Shown one piece after another: positions 42,483 to 54,265 of a DNA stretch of 64,000 nucleotides. The stretch's first letter is position 1. Each line of letters begins with the position of its first letter. A program made the position numbers and the translations under genes. Source of the DNA: Phytophthora hibernalis (Eukaryota; Oomycota; Peronosporomycetes; Peronosporales; Peronosporaceae); the NCBI GenBank assembly GCA_012656075.1, contig JAAKBF010000012.1:682001-746000 (forward strand), written 5' to 3'. Under the pieces are notes generated by a model that saw only the letters and a list, made by a program, of their open reading frames with translations, made no database searches and was not told the origin of the DNA.

Positions 42483-44387
42483 TTATGCCGCAATGACGCG
42501 GGAGGCGCGATCATCAAGAGCCTTCTGGGCGTTTAATCTTGCCTGTTTCATTGCGACAGCAAACGCTGACGCTGCCAAGACGGCCGTAGGGCTTCGCATC
42601 GAGGTTGTCGCTCTCATGTCATCGTCAGCCACCGTGTCTTCCTCCTCCGAGTTCTTGGGTACTGCAACCGATAACCCCGCAAAATCCGACTCCAAGTCTT
42701 CGAGTTGCATCTTGCCGTTACCCACTGGGCTGCGAGTGCGTTCTTTGTCCTCGCCCAGCGAACTGCTGCTACTACTGCTCGTAGCCGTCCACGCCGGGCT
42801 CTTCGGTTGTTGCTGCTTGGATTTCGACACCGTATATCGACTATTCACCGGGGTATACGACCCCGACTCCGTAGGGGTTCTGGCCTGGTTGCTAGCCGCT
42901 CTCGGGCCTCTGACACTGGCAAAGTCGTTTTCACTTTGGTGGCGCGTCATCAACGCGCGTTCCACAGCAGGGGGCACTTGGATCTTGGTGCCATTGGCAC
43001 TGGTACCAGACGCCAGCAAGCCGGCCACATCCACAATCCACGCGTCGGGATCGGCACTGGTCAAATTCACGTAAATGGCCGGCGCACCCCCGTAAAGACG
43101 CTGGAAAACCTCCCACACCTCAGGCGACAACAACTGGAAGTCCGCGTCTTCTCCTGAAATGGCAGCATCGCCCGCAAGGACCTCATCGCGGATGAGACCC
43201 GGACGACGGACGAGTTTGCCACGTGAAAGGTCCAGCAGCGACAAATTGTCGATAGCACCAGGCGCGCGACCCACACTGGCAGCATCGTCGTTTGCAGTTG
43301 GGGACGAGGCGGTCGGTTCCGCGTCAAATCCGTAGTCGAGGTTGCGACTGGATCTGGACGTCGACGCCGAGGCCGTGAACGCCAACCACGTGCGCAGCCA
43401 GCGACTGGAGATGATGAACATTTTCTTCTCGGAGCTGCCGCGTCGACGCGACATCTTGCCGGCCGCCATAACACGGCGCACTTCCGTCAGTCGGTCACGG
43501 AAGCGAGGCGTTGCTGCGGGCACAGGCATCGTGGCACTGCTGGGCGAGTGGCACGTACTTGAAGTTGAAGTGGTCGTCGGCGCGGGTGCTGATTGGCCGC
43601 GCGTGTGTCGCTTGGTCGGAGCCGCGGGCGCCACGACCGACTCGACCACCTTCACACGGTCGTCACCCGACCGATCCATGGCCTGCAGCAGACTGCAACA
43701 GGCCACGCACGCGCGTCGCGGCGTCGAGAACTTGGCGGTCAGCGCCACTTGGTCCTGCGAGCACGCACCACACACCAACTCGCCGCACACTCGGCAGTGG
43801 TGCCGCCGACGCGACAGTTTCGTGAACATGGCGAAGCACACTTGGCAGCACGCACTCTCGTCGTCTTCTCGCCACGCCACGCCGTACTTGGCGCTTTGTC
43901 GCGCCGCGCGGCGGTGGTCTTTGCGGCTGTCGGCACTCGCGTCCGCCCTCTCGGTCGCGCGCGTGAAGCTCTGCGACATGCGCATGAAGGCGCGACCCGG
44001 TCCGCGACTGCGCGACATGGTGTCTCGATTGGACCCCATGCTCGCTGCAAAGTCCGGGACCTTGGAATCGACATCGAACCGGTCTTCCATCTGTTCGTCC
44101 TCGGACATCTCGCCATCTGTGAACACAGTGGCATCGAGACTGCGAGTCGACGCCTCGAGATCGGAGCCTGTCGCCGAATTGCAAGAGTAGTAGATCACCA
44201 TGGGGCGTCTGCGGTCCCTCGAGAGAATCCGGCGGTGCGAATGCCGCGGCGGCGGCTGCGAAGCTCCGAGCGACTCCGTGGTCGGCGTCTTGTTCTTGAA
44301 ACGACGGAAGAGTGAGGGACCGCCAGGCAGGTCGAGACTGCTGGCTCGTTCCACCCGTGAACGGCGAAGTGACGGCGAGCTACTCAT
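42483..44387 (-). CDS. FYVE-type zinc finger protein (634 aa), intact
   Basis: One uninterrupted frame. Residues ~175-240 form a FYVE/related zinc finger: CQVCFAMFTKLSRRRHHCRV followed by CGELVCGACS, with CxxC pairs and the basic RRHHCR patch that binds phosphatidylinositol 3-phosphate on endosomes. The N-terminal ~170 residues are Ser/Arg-rich. The C-terminal part has LLSPEVWEVFQRLYGGAPAI (about residues 435-455), like a DUSP or similar small domain. The rest is low-complexity Ser/Thr. Oomycetes carry many FYVE fusions; partner function here is unknown. Confidence 0.85.
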   Translation of the reverse strand: MSSSPSLRRSRVERASSLDLPGGPSLFRRFKNKTPTTESLGASQPPPRHSHRRILSRDRRRPMVIYYSCNSATGSDLEASTRSLDATVFTDGEMSEDEQMEDRFDVDSKVPDFAASMGSNRDTMSRSRGPGRAFMRMSQSFTRATERADASADSRKDHRRAARQSAKYGVAWREDDESACCQVCFAMFTKLSRRRHHCRVCGELVCGACSQDQVALTAKFSTPRRACVACCSLLQAMDRSGDDRVKVVESVVAPAAPTKRHTRGQSAPAPTTTSTSSTCHSPSSATMPVPAATPRFRDRLTEVRRVMAAGKMSRRRGSSEKKMFIISSRWLRTWLAFTASASTSRSSRNLDYGFDAEPTASSPTANDDAASVGRAPGAIDNLSLLDLSRGKLVRRPGLIRDEVLAGDAAISGEDADFQLLSPEVWEVFQRLYGGAPAIYVNLTSADPDAWIVDVAGLLASGTSANGTKIQVPPAVERALMTRHQSENDFASVRGPRAASNQARTPTESGSYTPVNSRYTVSKSKQQQPKSPAWTATSSSSSSSLGEDKERTRSPVGNGKMQLEDLESDFAGLSVAVPKNSEEEDTVADDDMRATTSMRSPTAVLAASAFAVAMKQARLNAQKALDDRASRVIAA

Positions 44388-45830
44388 TGCTTCTCCACCT
44401 AAAAGCAGGTCTGCCTGTTACTGCTCGAAACGGTCTACAAATGCTGCGTCCCGTAAGCCTTGATTTTCGACGCGATTGCGGGCGTTCTCACTCCGCGCAG
44501 CGTGGCGTTTTCGGTTGTGACCAAGGCAGAGGTCCAGCGGAGCAGCTTTTTGATGGGACGACGACCGTCAGTCCACACTGTAACCTGATCCTCACTATGC
44601 ACCAAAAATTCCGCACAGCCCACTGCTATCAACGGCCAGCGCCCATCGCACTGCACGATGCGACGCGTTCTCAACATATCGAAATCCTAACAGGAAGCGG
44701 GTATTAATTTCTAAAGGTATCTCCAAGCCGAGAGACATCTGCATTTCAACTGAATTGTAAACATTGTAACGTACAACATCGTATATGGAAGGTTCTTGGC
44801 AACACAGAGTGTTTTTCACTGCATTTCATCCCCCAAACTGGCGAGCTCGGGCCAACCTGGGCATTTGCAAGTTTTCCAGCATCGCTATGGTTGACTTGTT
44901 GCCTTACCATGCGACCGTTGTGATTGACTCGAAGGCATCTGGTGGGTTGGAAGACTGTCTGTTGGTCTGCTGGTGAAAGGTGACCCCGGCTCGGAAGCTC
45001 CAACGTTGACCTCATGGTCCATGAGTCATGGAGTTGTCCCGCCTTCTAGAAGCGGGCCTCACCCTCAAAAACGGGCTGCTCAATGACACCTCAAATTGTG
45101 GTGGAGTTCACCTGACTCAACCCGTGTGACGCACTTGACTCTCCAGAGTTCTTGAGGGCACGCCACCGGATAAAGTTCGGAGAGTAATGGCCTTGAGGTC
45201 AGCGTCAAGCCCAAGGACGTGGTCGGCGAACAACTCGCTACAAAAGCACTCCTCAACCTGTGTTTACCCAGAATAAAACGCTGGTTTGGGCGAGCCCGCC
45301 TCTGACAGTACGAGTCGCCTCTATGCTGCAACGAGCCTTACTTACACCTCCAGAGCATGGACACTCTTGACGGGCGCAGGGCAGGCAAACCCTCGCGTTC
45401 CAAAGCTGCCGGACGTATCCGGCGGGCTTAGAATACTTCGAAGTAGCTGCCATGAAGCGCGAAAGGAACCACCCGCATAAGTTTGGGTGCGATCGAAGCA
45501 AGTGTGCACGGTGCAGTGCTGCGCCTGACACGCAGAGCAGTGCTCTGAGAGCACAGAGCGGATCGTGTGGATAGCCCAGTTGCTTTGGTCCGCCCTTACC
45601 ATGAAAACCTGCTGGAAAGGCTGTCGAGCGTTCGATCATAAAACGCTCGTCGGTCTTGTTGATCTTCTCAACTGGCACAATCACTTTCCGGGTGGCGCCA
45701 ACCGACACAGCTTCACGAAGTTTTTAAACTTAAAAGTGTGCACGGTAAGATTACCGGTATAGAGAGTGGAAGAGGAGCGGACGATGGAAAATCCGCTTTT
45801 CCCAGCTCCTTACATTGTCGATGCCCTGCC
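44388..45830. other. Intergenic, no supported gene
   Basis: About 1.4 kb upstream of the FYVE gene. Only short, unconserved-looking frames are present on both strands; nothing was recognised. Confidence 0.5.
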
Positions 45831-47280
45831 CAGGGATGGCACAAAATATTTAAATATTTTTATGGCCGATAAAAAAATATCATAAAAATATTTTTATATT
45901 TTTATTAGCGCTAGGTACGATTTCAGTGACCCTCACTATTACCGTACCGTAAATCACGGCGGACATGCAACATCGTAAAAGTAAAAACTAAGTGTAGACG
46001 TAAAAAGGATGCGCGCGCGTAAAAACTCCCACGAATGAATCCGCACAGTACTATCGAATTTGTCGGTTCCCGTACAGTTGATGTCGTACAATGTAAGAAT
46101 GTTTATCGAGGTGCAAAATCTTTTTAGAACTAAACAATATTGTGTGTATGTGTATTTATAGCAACAACTCCTGACTCTTTTAGGGCATCTATTTTTCTGT
46201 GTTTGTCGGCGACTGGCAAGAAAATGCGACCGCTTGTCGTTTTCGCGGGGTATTCGGTGCCGATGTTCACGATGGCTCCGAGCAGACCCCGCCTTTGATT
46301 GGAGCAAGACACATTTTACAGTGCAAGCCAAAGTGTACTGCGACGAGAGAGTGATGAAAGAGTGGGTCGACGAGGTGTGGTGCCTCGATATGCGGGGGCC
46401 TAGTATGCTCCTTCTCGATAGCCTTAAAACGCATAAAATGGAGAGCGTCAAGAACCGACTCGAGACCGATGGCCACGCTCACGTTATTTACGTACCTCCG
46501 GGTGTGACAGGCTTGGCACAGCCGATGGACGTCGCTGTGATGAAGTCGTTCAAAGATCGCTGCCGAGACAAGTACCTTAAATTCGTGATTGAAGGAGGGG
46601 TGTTTACAACACCAAGTCAGAAGCGTAGAAAGATTGCAGAAATTGTAGTGCAGGCTTGGGATGAAATTAGCGAGGATAGTATCAGAAACGGCTTCTTAAA
46701 AGCTGGACTTATCGCTACAGGGCCTCGGGACACTCGTGGAGTGTTCGCCTCACCCGAACCACCTAGCGAGGGTATCTTAGATGTCGACACGTAATGATAA
46801 TCAAAGACGGGGTATCACTTTATACTTTTGGTCGTCGTAAACATAAAAGAACGTCGTATCAGCCTTTTACGAAAATGTTGCATGATCAACGTGCGTTGCA
46901 TGATTGCCGTGATAAACGGTAAAGTTCGGATTCAGAAAGACACAACGATTCACTGCGACAGCGGTAAAAACTAAATTCAAATATTTTGAAATAACTTGTA
47001 AATTGAATGCATTTTCTTTTACACGATCGTAAAAACTAAAATTGTCCTTAAATTTTGAAAATTTAAAATAGCAAGCGACCTTTCTCATTGAATCCGAAAT
47101 TTGCGGTAATACCGGTAATCATTCGTTAAAGTTAGGGGGCGTGCTTTCGGAAGAAGAATTGTAGCAGATTTGAAGGGGTTTGAGCGAAAAATGTGTTTAC
47201 GTCGAAAAACTAAAACTAAAAATCATTTTTATTTTTTATATTGTTATATCGATAAAAATCACTCGAATATGCCATCCCTG
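45831..47280 (+). mobile_element. TIR DNA transposon carrying a DDE transposase remnant
   Basis: Perfect terminal inverted repeats: CAGGGATGGCA at the left and TGCCATCCCTG at the right. The subterminal regions match 12645-14238, including tagcgctaggtacgatttca and gttagggggcgtgctttcg. It encodes a partial DDE_1 transposase (46150-46794). No target duplication is visible next to these ends, and another right end follows immediately (47281-47370), suggesting nesting or an end duplication. Confidence 0.85.
46150..46794 (+). pseudogene. DDE_1 (pogo/Tigger/jerky-like) transposase fragment
   Basis: The catalytic core is split between two frames. The upstream frame (about 46175-46265) has LSATGKKMRPLVVFAG, the strand after the first D. 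After a shift the main frame has MLLLDSLKTHK (second D) and VPPGVTGLAQPMDVAVMKSF (third D within QPMD). This Q-P-x-D arrangement is typical of pogo/Tigger/jerky-type DDE_1 transposases. The N-terminal HTH/CENP-B region is missing. It probably once moved the TIR family described here. Confidence 0.75.
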
Positions 47281-47370
47281 TCGAAAAAATAAAAATAAAA
47301 ATCATTTTAATTTATTCATTTATTTATATTTTTAAATCGATAAAAATCGCTTGAATATTTTTATGCCATC
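47281..47370. mobile_element. Second right-end fragment of the TIR family
   Basis: Starts tcgaaaaaataaaaataaaa and runs through cgataaaaatcgcttgaata to ttatgccatc, matching the last ~90 bp of the element next to it and of 14150-14235, but lacking the terminal ccctg. Confidence 0.7.
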
Positions 47371-47899
47371 ATCGGTATTTAAGCTTGAAATCAACGAGTG
47401 TACTGTAGAAGCCGTTGAAGAGATTACTAAAGTAAAGATTGCAACCTCAGCAATCGACAAACGTCGTTGGCGCCAGACACGCGCGTTGATTGACATGTGA
47501 GCTCGCAAAGCTCGTGACATGGTTGCACAATGTCTTGCATAGGCTCGACAAATTACATCGTGGAAGTTGGCAAAGAGGGGTGCATCTACAACGTGATGGG
47601 GAAACAACTTCAACATATATGACTGCAGCAACGGCAACCACTGGTTGAACCAGCACCATCTAGGAGCCAGGGAACCAACCACATCGCGTTGCCTCGCACT
47701 GTGCAAAATTATTTTTTAATTCCCATATGCATCGCTAATGTACTTGCGATAGAATAGCAAAAATACACGACAAGCAAATAACACTCACGTCTTGGGGTTA
47801 CCAGAGCACACCCCACGACCTCCCTTTAGCAAATGAACACACTCTCGATCAGTGCATTCATCCACACCTGCCAAACTGCACCAACCGCCACCTCTCGAT
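47371..47899. other. Spacer between transposon and sphingomyelinase gene
   Basis: About 530 bp. Contains a short plus-strand frame (47375-47500) of no known family and the presumed 3' end of the minus-strand sphingomyelinase transcript. Nothing else was seen. Confidence 0.4.
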
Positions 47900-50619
47900 T
47901 TACATCTCGAAGGTAAACTCGCTCACGACTGGAAAGTGGTCCGACAGGTTGTACTGCGGTTGGTTGCGCCACTTCCATGGTGACGCTGTAGTCAACGGCT
48001 GGACCCAACTCGTTGCAGTCTTCGGCTGACGATGCGTCCGCGAATAAAGAATGTAGTCCAGCAATTCTAGACTGCCATCCGTGCTGAGGCCGTCTGCAGC
48101 CAAAGCATTCACGCGCGGGTCGAAACTGTACTTGCGCAAATGCTTGAACTCCGCCGCCGACTCCTTCTTATCAGAGTCGGAGGCATTTCCGAGCTTCCGC
48201 GGGCGCACAACAGACGGATCATTGGCTTCGAAGATGTTCAACATTTCGTCGTACTCTTGGTTCGTCTTGTTCAGCCAGTAGTCAACGTTCAAGTCTCCCA
48301 CGAAAAGAACGGTATCATTCACCTCATCAATATCCATGGCACGCATGAAGTTTGCAATCATATCCATCTGCATTTTGCGCATGGTTCGAGACAGTGGGTC
48401 GTTCCATGCTTGCAAATGCGTCGAGAACACGTGAACCAATAGACCGTCCTTCAAAATCTTGCAGTACAGGACACCCTTGTCCGCCAGCTTGTCAGCACCA
48501 GCACAGGCACCTTCAAACAGCTTCACACGAACGCTAAGGATCGGGTATTTGCTGGCCAACAGCACACCTCCGTTCAGCAGTTTGCGCATGTTTGACTTGT
48601 TCATCCGCTTGTGACCCACCGTAGGCGAGAAGAAGAAGTAGCCCGCCTCTGACATTTTGTCCAACAATATATCTCGAGCGCGATAGTCGAAACACTCCGT
48701 CAAGATCCAGATGTCACATGGAGGCAATAGATCACCGATCAACCGCGCACGAGTGTTCTTCTTAGGAGAACAACTCGTAAACGCGCTCACCTTGCGTGGC
48801 ATCATCCAGACATTGTAGGTGCCCACGCTTAGATTTACTTGGCGTTTCTCCAAGTGCGCCAAATATCTCGTTGACTCCTTAGCCATGCACTTGAGATCGC
48901 CGTCTTCACGCAACGGCACAATCGTGGTTGGCGTTGCCTCCGTCGTCAGGTATAGGTCGCTGTCTTTGTAGTACTCGCGCGGACGAATCCCGCAGGAGCG
49001 GCCATTAAACTTGGCCATTAGTGACATGGGCTGGCCCCAGCGCAGGTACTCATCGCTTGGGGACACAGGAAGACGGTAGTTACTACCGCTCATCTGATGC
49101 CGGACGGGCTCCACTGTTCCCACGTAGTACTTGCCCAACGGGTTATTGAACGACATATTGGGCAAGTCCTTCATGAGTTGCTTTTGCCGGCGGCGGAGCT
49201 CCTGACGGTCGCGCTGGCGGTCACGTTGCTGCTGGAGTGTATCTGAGATGTCGGAGACCATGTTCATGTACGACTCCGAGATAGACCGGTAGAATGCATT
49301 CGACCCCGAGCCCTGAATGGCTGAGGCCGACGAGCTCGACGCACGACGACGACCGCGACCCGACGACGCGTGTGGGGTGTTCGGGATGCTGACGACAGTC
49401 GCTCCGGTAGGGTCGTCGCCATTGGAAAGTGCTGGCTGTTGCGCTCGCGGGTCATCGATCGCAGCGCGGAACGCCGCGGCAGACGAGCTGCTAGTCATGT
49501 CTAAGCTGCGTTGATGGGCATGCATCATCCGCGAGGACTGCTGCTGCTTGCGACTTCGTGGGCGTTGCTTGGATTGCACATTAGTGAGGTTCGACAGCTT
49601 CTTGCCTCGCGGGTAGCTCGTGAGTAGCTGCATTTGGCGCTGACTCGGTGTCTGCTCCTGGCTCTGATCTGCCAACTCCACCAAGAAGTCTTCGCCCGCG
49701 TGCTCTGCTTCCTCCTGTGTCCCCGTGGGGTCGGCCACCGTAGCTCTCAACACGTCTCCACTATTACTGGTGGTAGCATCACTGGCGACGGTCAGCGCCG
49801 TCGTGAGCGACTGCGGCCTCACTCTCTTGATGGAGTTCAGGTGCACAGCCGACTCCTCTATAGCGAACAGACTGGCGCGCACTTGGCGATGGAAGGCCAA
49901 GTTCACGGGCGGCTTGCTGATCGTCACGGCCCCTCGATGGCTCAAATATCTAATAGCGCGGCCTGTTTCGGCGTGCACTACAACCAGCGGCGTGCCGAAC
50001 TTGATTGGCAGCCCGACGCTAGAAAACACGAGCTGCTGCTTCTTGGGGTCGAACTCGAAGAGGCGGAAGGCCACGGACCCGTGCGACGCCTTGGGTCTAC
50101 CCATAGGGGATCCTGGCTCCCCTGCCACGCCGCTGCTGGTTGTAACATGACTGGCTGTGGCGGAAGCTTTACCCCGCGCGTCACCGCCCAGCAGAGGGAC
50201 GCGGTCCAAGGGCTCAGACTCGAGCAGGTCGTCCTCGTTGTAGATCTCGCTGCCAAAGAGCGCGGCGTAGCGTTTACGGAACAGGCCTTTGCGCCACACG
50301 AAGAAGCCCGCGAGGCCCATGAGCCCGCCTGTGGCGAGCGTGGAGGCCGCCAGGAGCGCCATCTGCTGGTACGTCAGGTTGAACTTGTGTGTGAGGGCTA
50401 GTAGCTGGCCCTCGCACAGGAAGGCCACGCGGTCTCCGTAGCAAATGTACTCGTCCATGTCGGTAGTGCTGGGTACTGGTTAAGCAGACACAGGGACAAG
50501 TTAAGGGGGCAGGTTAAGGGACAGGTTAAGCAATGCTGAGACTTACGGTCGCCCTTGGAGAGTGGTGGCCGTCCCTGGCTCTGGAGAAGCGGCAGCTCCT
50601 CGGCCTCGACGTTCGGCAT
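47900..50619 (-). CDS. Neutral sphingomyelinase-like EEP-superfamily phosphodiesterase, two exons
   Basis: Exon 1 is 50619-50547 (ATG, MPNVEAEELPLLQ). A 71-bp intron, 50546-50476, has a perfect GTAAGT donor, cttaac branch-like words in a pyrimidine-rich tract, and a CAG acceptor. Exon 2 runs to 47900, giving about 882 residues in frame. A transmembrane helix (MALLAASTLATGGLMGLAGF) lies near residue 65. The C-terminal third is an endonuclease/exonuclease/phosphatase fold: GTYNVWMMP, ECFDYRARD, GGVLLASKYPI, VFSTHLQAW, FVGDLNVDYW, LDYILYS and SDHFPVVSEF with the terminal catalytic H. This pattern matches sphingomyelin phosphodiesterase, which makes ceramide. The middle is low-complexity. Substrate is inferred. 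Confidence 0.85.
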
Positions 50620-52463
50620 GGCGTCGCCACGACGCTAAGTGGCGTAAACCTGGCTCTGTGGGGCGGGTATTGCTCGATGAAGAGCTCTTTGGGCGACGGA
50701 CAATCACTCCTGGTGGTCTGAGCGCTGCAAGTTACTTTTGGAACTGGCAGAACCCCACGAACTGTATTTTGGCGGAGTAAACAGTGTCGCACGACCCAAA
50801 ATACCGTGGTTTGGGTAGGTCTGAATCTGTAGATTGGGGCTAGAAAGAACCTGTACCGCATAACCTCTTCATACCGATTACGTCGCTCGACGGTTTTGTT
50901 TAGTCAAGGACCTTTAACAATTGATACGCCTGTCCAACTCAGATATGAAATAAAAAGGTTGTGAAAACCGTTTTGCCGGGTTTCAAGCGGCGAAAGCCCA
51001 AAGCTGTGCTTGCCGTGGCGTCAACGCGTATTTCTTCCGTTTGCTTCGTTTGCTTCCGCCCTAGCCGAAACCCGCCGGCATTGGAGCCCGCAGCAAAAAG
51101 AAGCGCTTGCTTGTCATTCAGAACGGGGTTTGCACACATCCGCTGCCGCTGTGGGCTTCGTCGTGGTGATACGTTCGCACTACCATAGTCAAACCAAGAC
51201 CAATCAAACCAAGACCAAGACGGACAGGCCGATTTGATCGCGAGATGGGGTTTTAAATTCGACTAATTTCGCATACTGGAGTTCAGTATGCACGCTCTGA
51301 ACTCTGCGATACTGCGGGACAGCGGGACACGAACGCATTCACATCGGGACAAGTTGAAGTGAAGCTCTTAGTGTGCTTTTGATAAAGTGGTCGATATGCA
51401 GCAACAACAAAGCTCTCGGTGCTCATGGCCACCGTATTAATAGCCTCCATGCCGGCAGATCGCTTTCATCACGGGTGTGGGTTCGCGGTCAGATTCCAGA
51501 TTCTGACCTCACATGGACAACGGCCGCGTAATCGTTCCACTACGAATCCACACCGATGTGTCCACGACAGCCATTTCGCCAGGAAATCCACCGATGGACC
51601 ATCGCAGCCTCATTTGCATCGTGAGATTGCATGCCTCCACCCTCCATCGAGTCGATGGCATCGACCGCCAAGCCATGAGAACTCGTTCCGATGACAGTCA
51701 CCGCAAAAGGCTTCGGAAGGAGCAAAATGCTGGCACTGAGCGCCGGGGACGGGCGCTCGTGCGTAGATCCCTTGGATACCTCGGGTGGCAGAGATGGCCG
51801 GAGCGGATTCATCGAGTCGAGACTCTATTCGAGAAGCGCCTGAAACCTCTCGGGCTTTACTACATGTACTTGGCGCCAACGGAGCTCTGCTGCTGTGAGT
51901 TACGCTACGTTAAACGCCGAAGTGCCCGTTGCACGCCGCCGGTCATGAGGTGAGCTAATTCCAGCCCTGTCAACCCAGAAGGGCAGACATCTGCCCCCAA
52001 CACCAGCAGATCCGCTTTCGGAGCCGTTTGTACGCGGTGTTCGAGCACGGGAAAGCATGAGACTTTCGGCGTCGGTGTATCCAAGCACCAGGCTGTCGCA
52101 GGATACAGTGTATCATACACGACGTCGATTGTTGCTCAGCCCGCCGGTTTCTCCTGACAGCCACAGCGTGTGCCGCCGAAAAACGATCAATCCGTTCAAG
52201 CTTGATGCCTTGCTGCTTGGTTTGTCGGTGTATCGGATACAAGTTGTACTTGTACGACTCGGCTGCACTGCAATTGCAGCATTTCGGTGATATGTCACCG
52301 CTAACTAGATCCATGTATTATTACTGAAGCTGACTGCATGGGGAGACAATTGTGTGCCTATCTTCCGGGCTGGCGCGTCTCGAGCTCGGGTACGTCCACG
52401 TCCTCGGCGAAGCGTCTTGAATCGGAGGCCTAAGGTCCGCCGTATCTGTTTCATATCTCGCAT
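50620..52463. other. Intergenic, no supported gene
   Basis: About 1.8 kb. Frames at 51513-51953 (+) and 52314-51970 (-) are open but resemble nothing known. One TACATGTA lies at 51861. Confidence 0.4.
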
Positions 52464-53875
52464 CTAGTAAAACCACGAAAGCACCTCGCCGGTGGCGCCG
52501 GCCCAGTCGAACGGTGGCTGTGGAGCAGGCGTCGTGTCCTCATTCACGAAGTCCGGAATCTGCTCATTGAAAATATCGAGGCCCGCGTTGAACGCGTCTC
52601 TCTGCTGTCCGCTGCTAGCTGCGTTGTTGGCCGAGATGGCAGCACCGTAGTGCCGCTCAAAGAAAGCTGCCGACTGCGGCTGTGTGAACTTGGGTAGAAT
52701 GTAGTGGCCGTACGGCTGCGGCGGACCCAGTCGCGCGTACACGCGCAGCTGGTCGCCGAGGAAGGGCTCGTAGGGTGCCCAGAGGTCGTAGCTGCCCACG
52801 GAGAGGAGCCACAGGTCGTCGTGCGAGTAGCGGTAGTAGAGTCCGGCAAAGCGTAACTGGAACGGCTCGGCCATGCGGAAGTTGGCGTGTTCGTGCTGGC
52901 ATCGGCCGCTCCGGAAGCACACGTCGCAAATGTCATAGTCGGAGATGCACGCGGTGCACGAGAGGATCTGGTCCTGGCCCACGAACTTGAGCGCGCCGCA
53001 CTCGTCGCACTGACGCGTCATCTTCTGCCCCGTCACAAGATACAGCAATTCCTTCTTGGAGATGTGTCCGTCCACACTGCTGCCGAAGCTCAGCAAGAAG
53101 TCCACGTAGCTGTCGGCGCAACCCTGTGTTCTCTGGAAGGCGCGGAACTCTTCCTGTGAAATGCGGCCGTCTCGGTCCGCGTCCATTTGGGCAAAGAGCG
53201 TGGCGATATGTGTGCGCAGGAACACGCCCACGCCATTGGGCAGCTGATCTCTGTCTTCTGGTGGGGGCGCCAGCATCTCGAGCATCTCCTGAGCCGGCAC
53301 GAACCGGTGGTTACGCGGATGCACCTCGCCGCTCACGCCTCGCGGGTAGCACCTGGCGCAGAGGATGTAGCCCCGGCCCTGCACTCCAAGCACATGAAGC
53401 CGCGCTCGTGTTCGCCAATGGGCGCGAAGCACGCGTCGCAGAAGCCATTGCCGAAGTTCAGGTAGCGTACAAGCGCCAAAAAGGCCCGCGCATCTACGAC
53501 GCCGCGTCCGGCCTGGTCGTAGCGCGCGAACACGCCCTCCACCACCTTGGGCGGGAAGTGCGACAGCAGTTTGCCGATGTCGTCGCGCTGGATGCCGCCG
53601 CCGCGCGCGAACTCGCGGTACAAATTGGCGGCGATGTCCACGAGCAGCCGCTCCTCGTACACGCGCACAAAGTGCTGCAAAAGCTGCTCGAGCGTCTTCG
53701 CGCTGCTGATGCAGCTGCTGTTGCTGTTGGGAGCGACGGGCGGTGCTAGCGGCGTCTGCAACGGCACGCGCGCGGACTGGAGCGGCACGGGAGCTGCTGC
53801 GCCGGACGGGACGCTCATGGAGCTGGACAATGAGGCGATGGATGAACGGCGGCGGGTGCGAGGTGCAAAAGACAC
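52464..53875 (-). CDS. ZZ zinc finger/EF-hand protein, one homopolymer break
   Basis: Start at 53875 (MSFAPRTRRR). Order: an EF-hand-like helix region (KTLEQLLQHFVRVYEERL; VFARYDQAGRGVVDARAF), a first ZZ finger (FCDACFAPIGEHERGFMC then LCARCYPRG), a canonical EF-hand loop DADRDGRISQEE, a degenerate second EF-hand (SSVDGHISKKEL), and a second ZZ finger (QCDECG, SCTAC, ICDVCF, CQHEH). The C-terminal ~130 residues are aromatic-rich. The two frames join inside the first ZZ finger at the C4 run 53371-53374, which seems one base short. ZZ fingers bind peptides and EF-hands calcium; a calcium-responsive adaptor is plausible but inferred. Confidence 0.8.
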
Positions 53876-54265
53876 GTCGAAGCTGCTGGAATTCGAGTCA
53901 TGTGGATACCGTCATTTGACGCGAAAGAGACAACCTGAAACCAAATACCCAGTTATATTTTATTTTGGTTCGGTCCACGAAGCGTACAAAAGGTACTGTG
54001 TAATTCAATTTATCCGGGATATTATTATATTTACTTGATCTACTTAAGCTGCGAGCTACTGTAAGCTTTTCAAATTTGATCCATGAAAAAGTCTAAATTC
54101 GGTGCTCGAGACTAATTCTTAGTCGTTACGCGCCGCACCAAAGTGTTGCAGGCCACGCGAGGTCTGGTTATGCTGCTCGTGCCGGCTTCGACTGTGTTCT
54201 ACGTCCTTCTTGCTGCCTTCGGACTAAATCGTCGGTTTGACGGACTTGACAAGTGGACAATTTCG
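53876..54265. other. Spacer, nothing seen
   Basis: About 390 bp between two minus-strand genes, AT-rich at 53940-54110. No gene or repeat was recognised. Confidence 0.4.

Noticed and set aside
43342..44315. Long frames opposite the FYVE gene
   Set aside because: Mirror frames of a GC-rich coding region; the FYVE cysteine pattern fixes the true strand.
51513..51953. 146-codon plus-strand frame between the sphingomyelinase and ZZ/EF genes
   Set aside because: No recognisable motif, equally long opposing frames, and no splice or initiator context.
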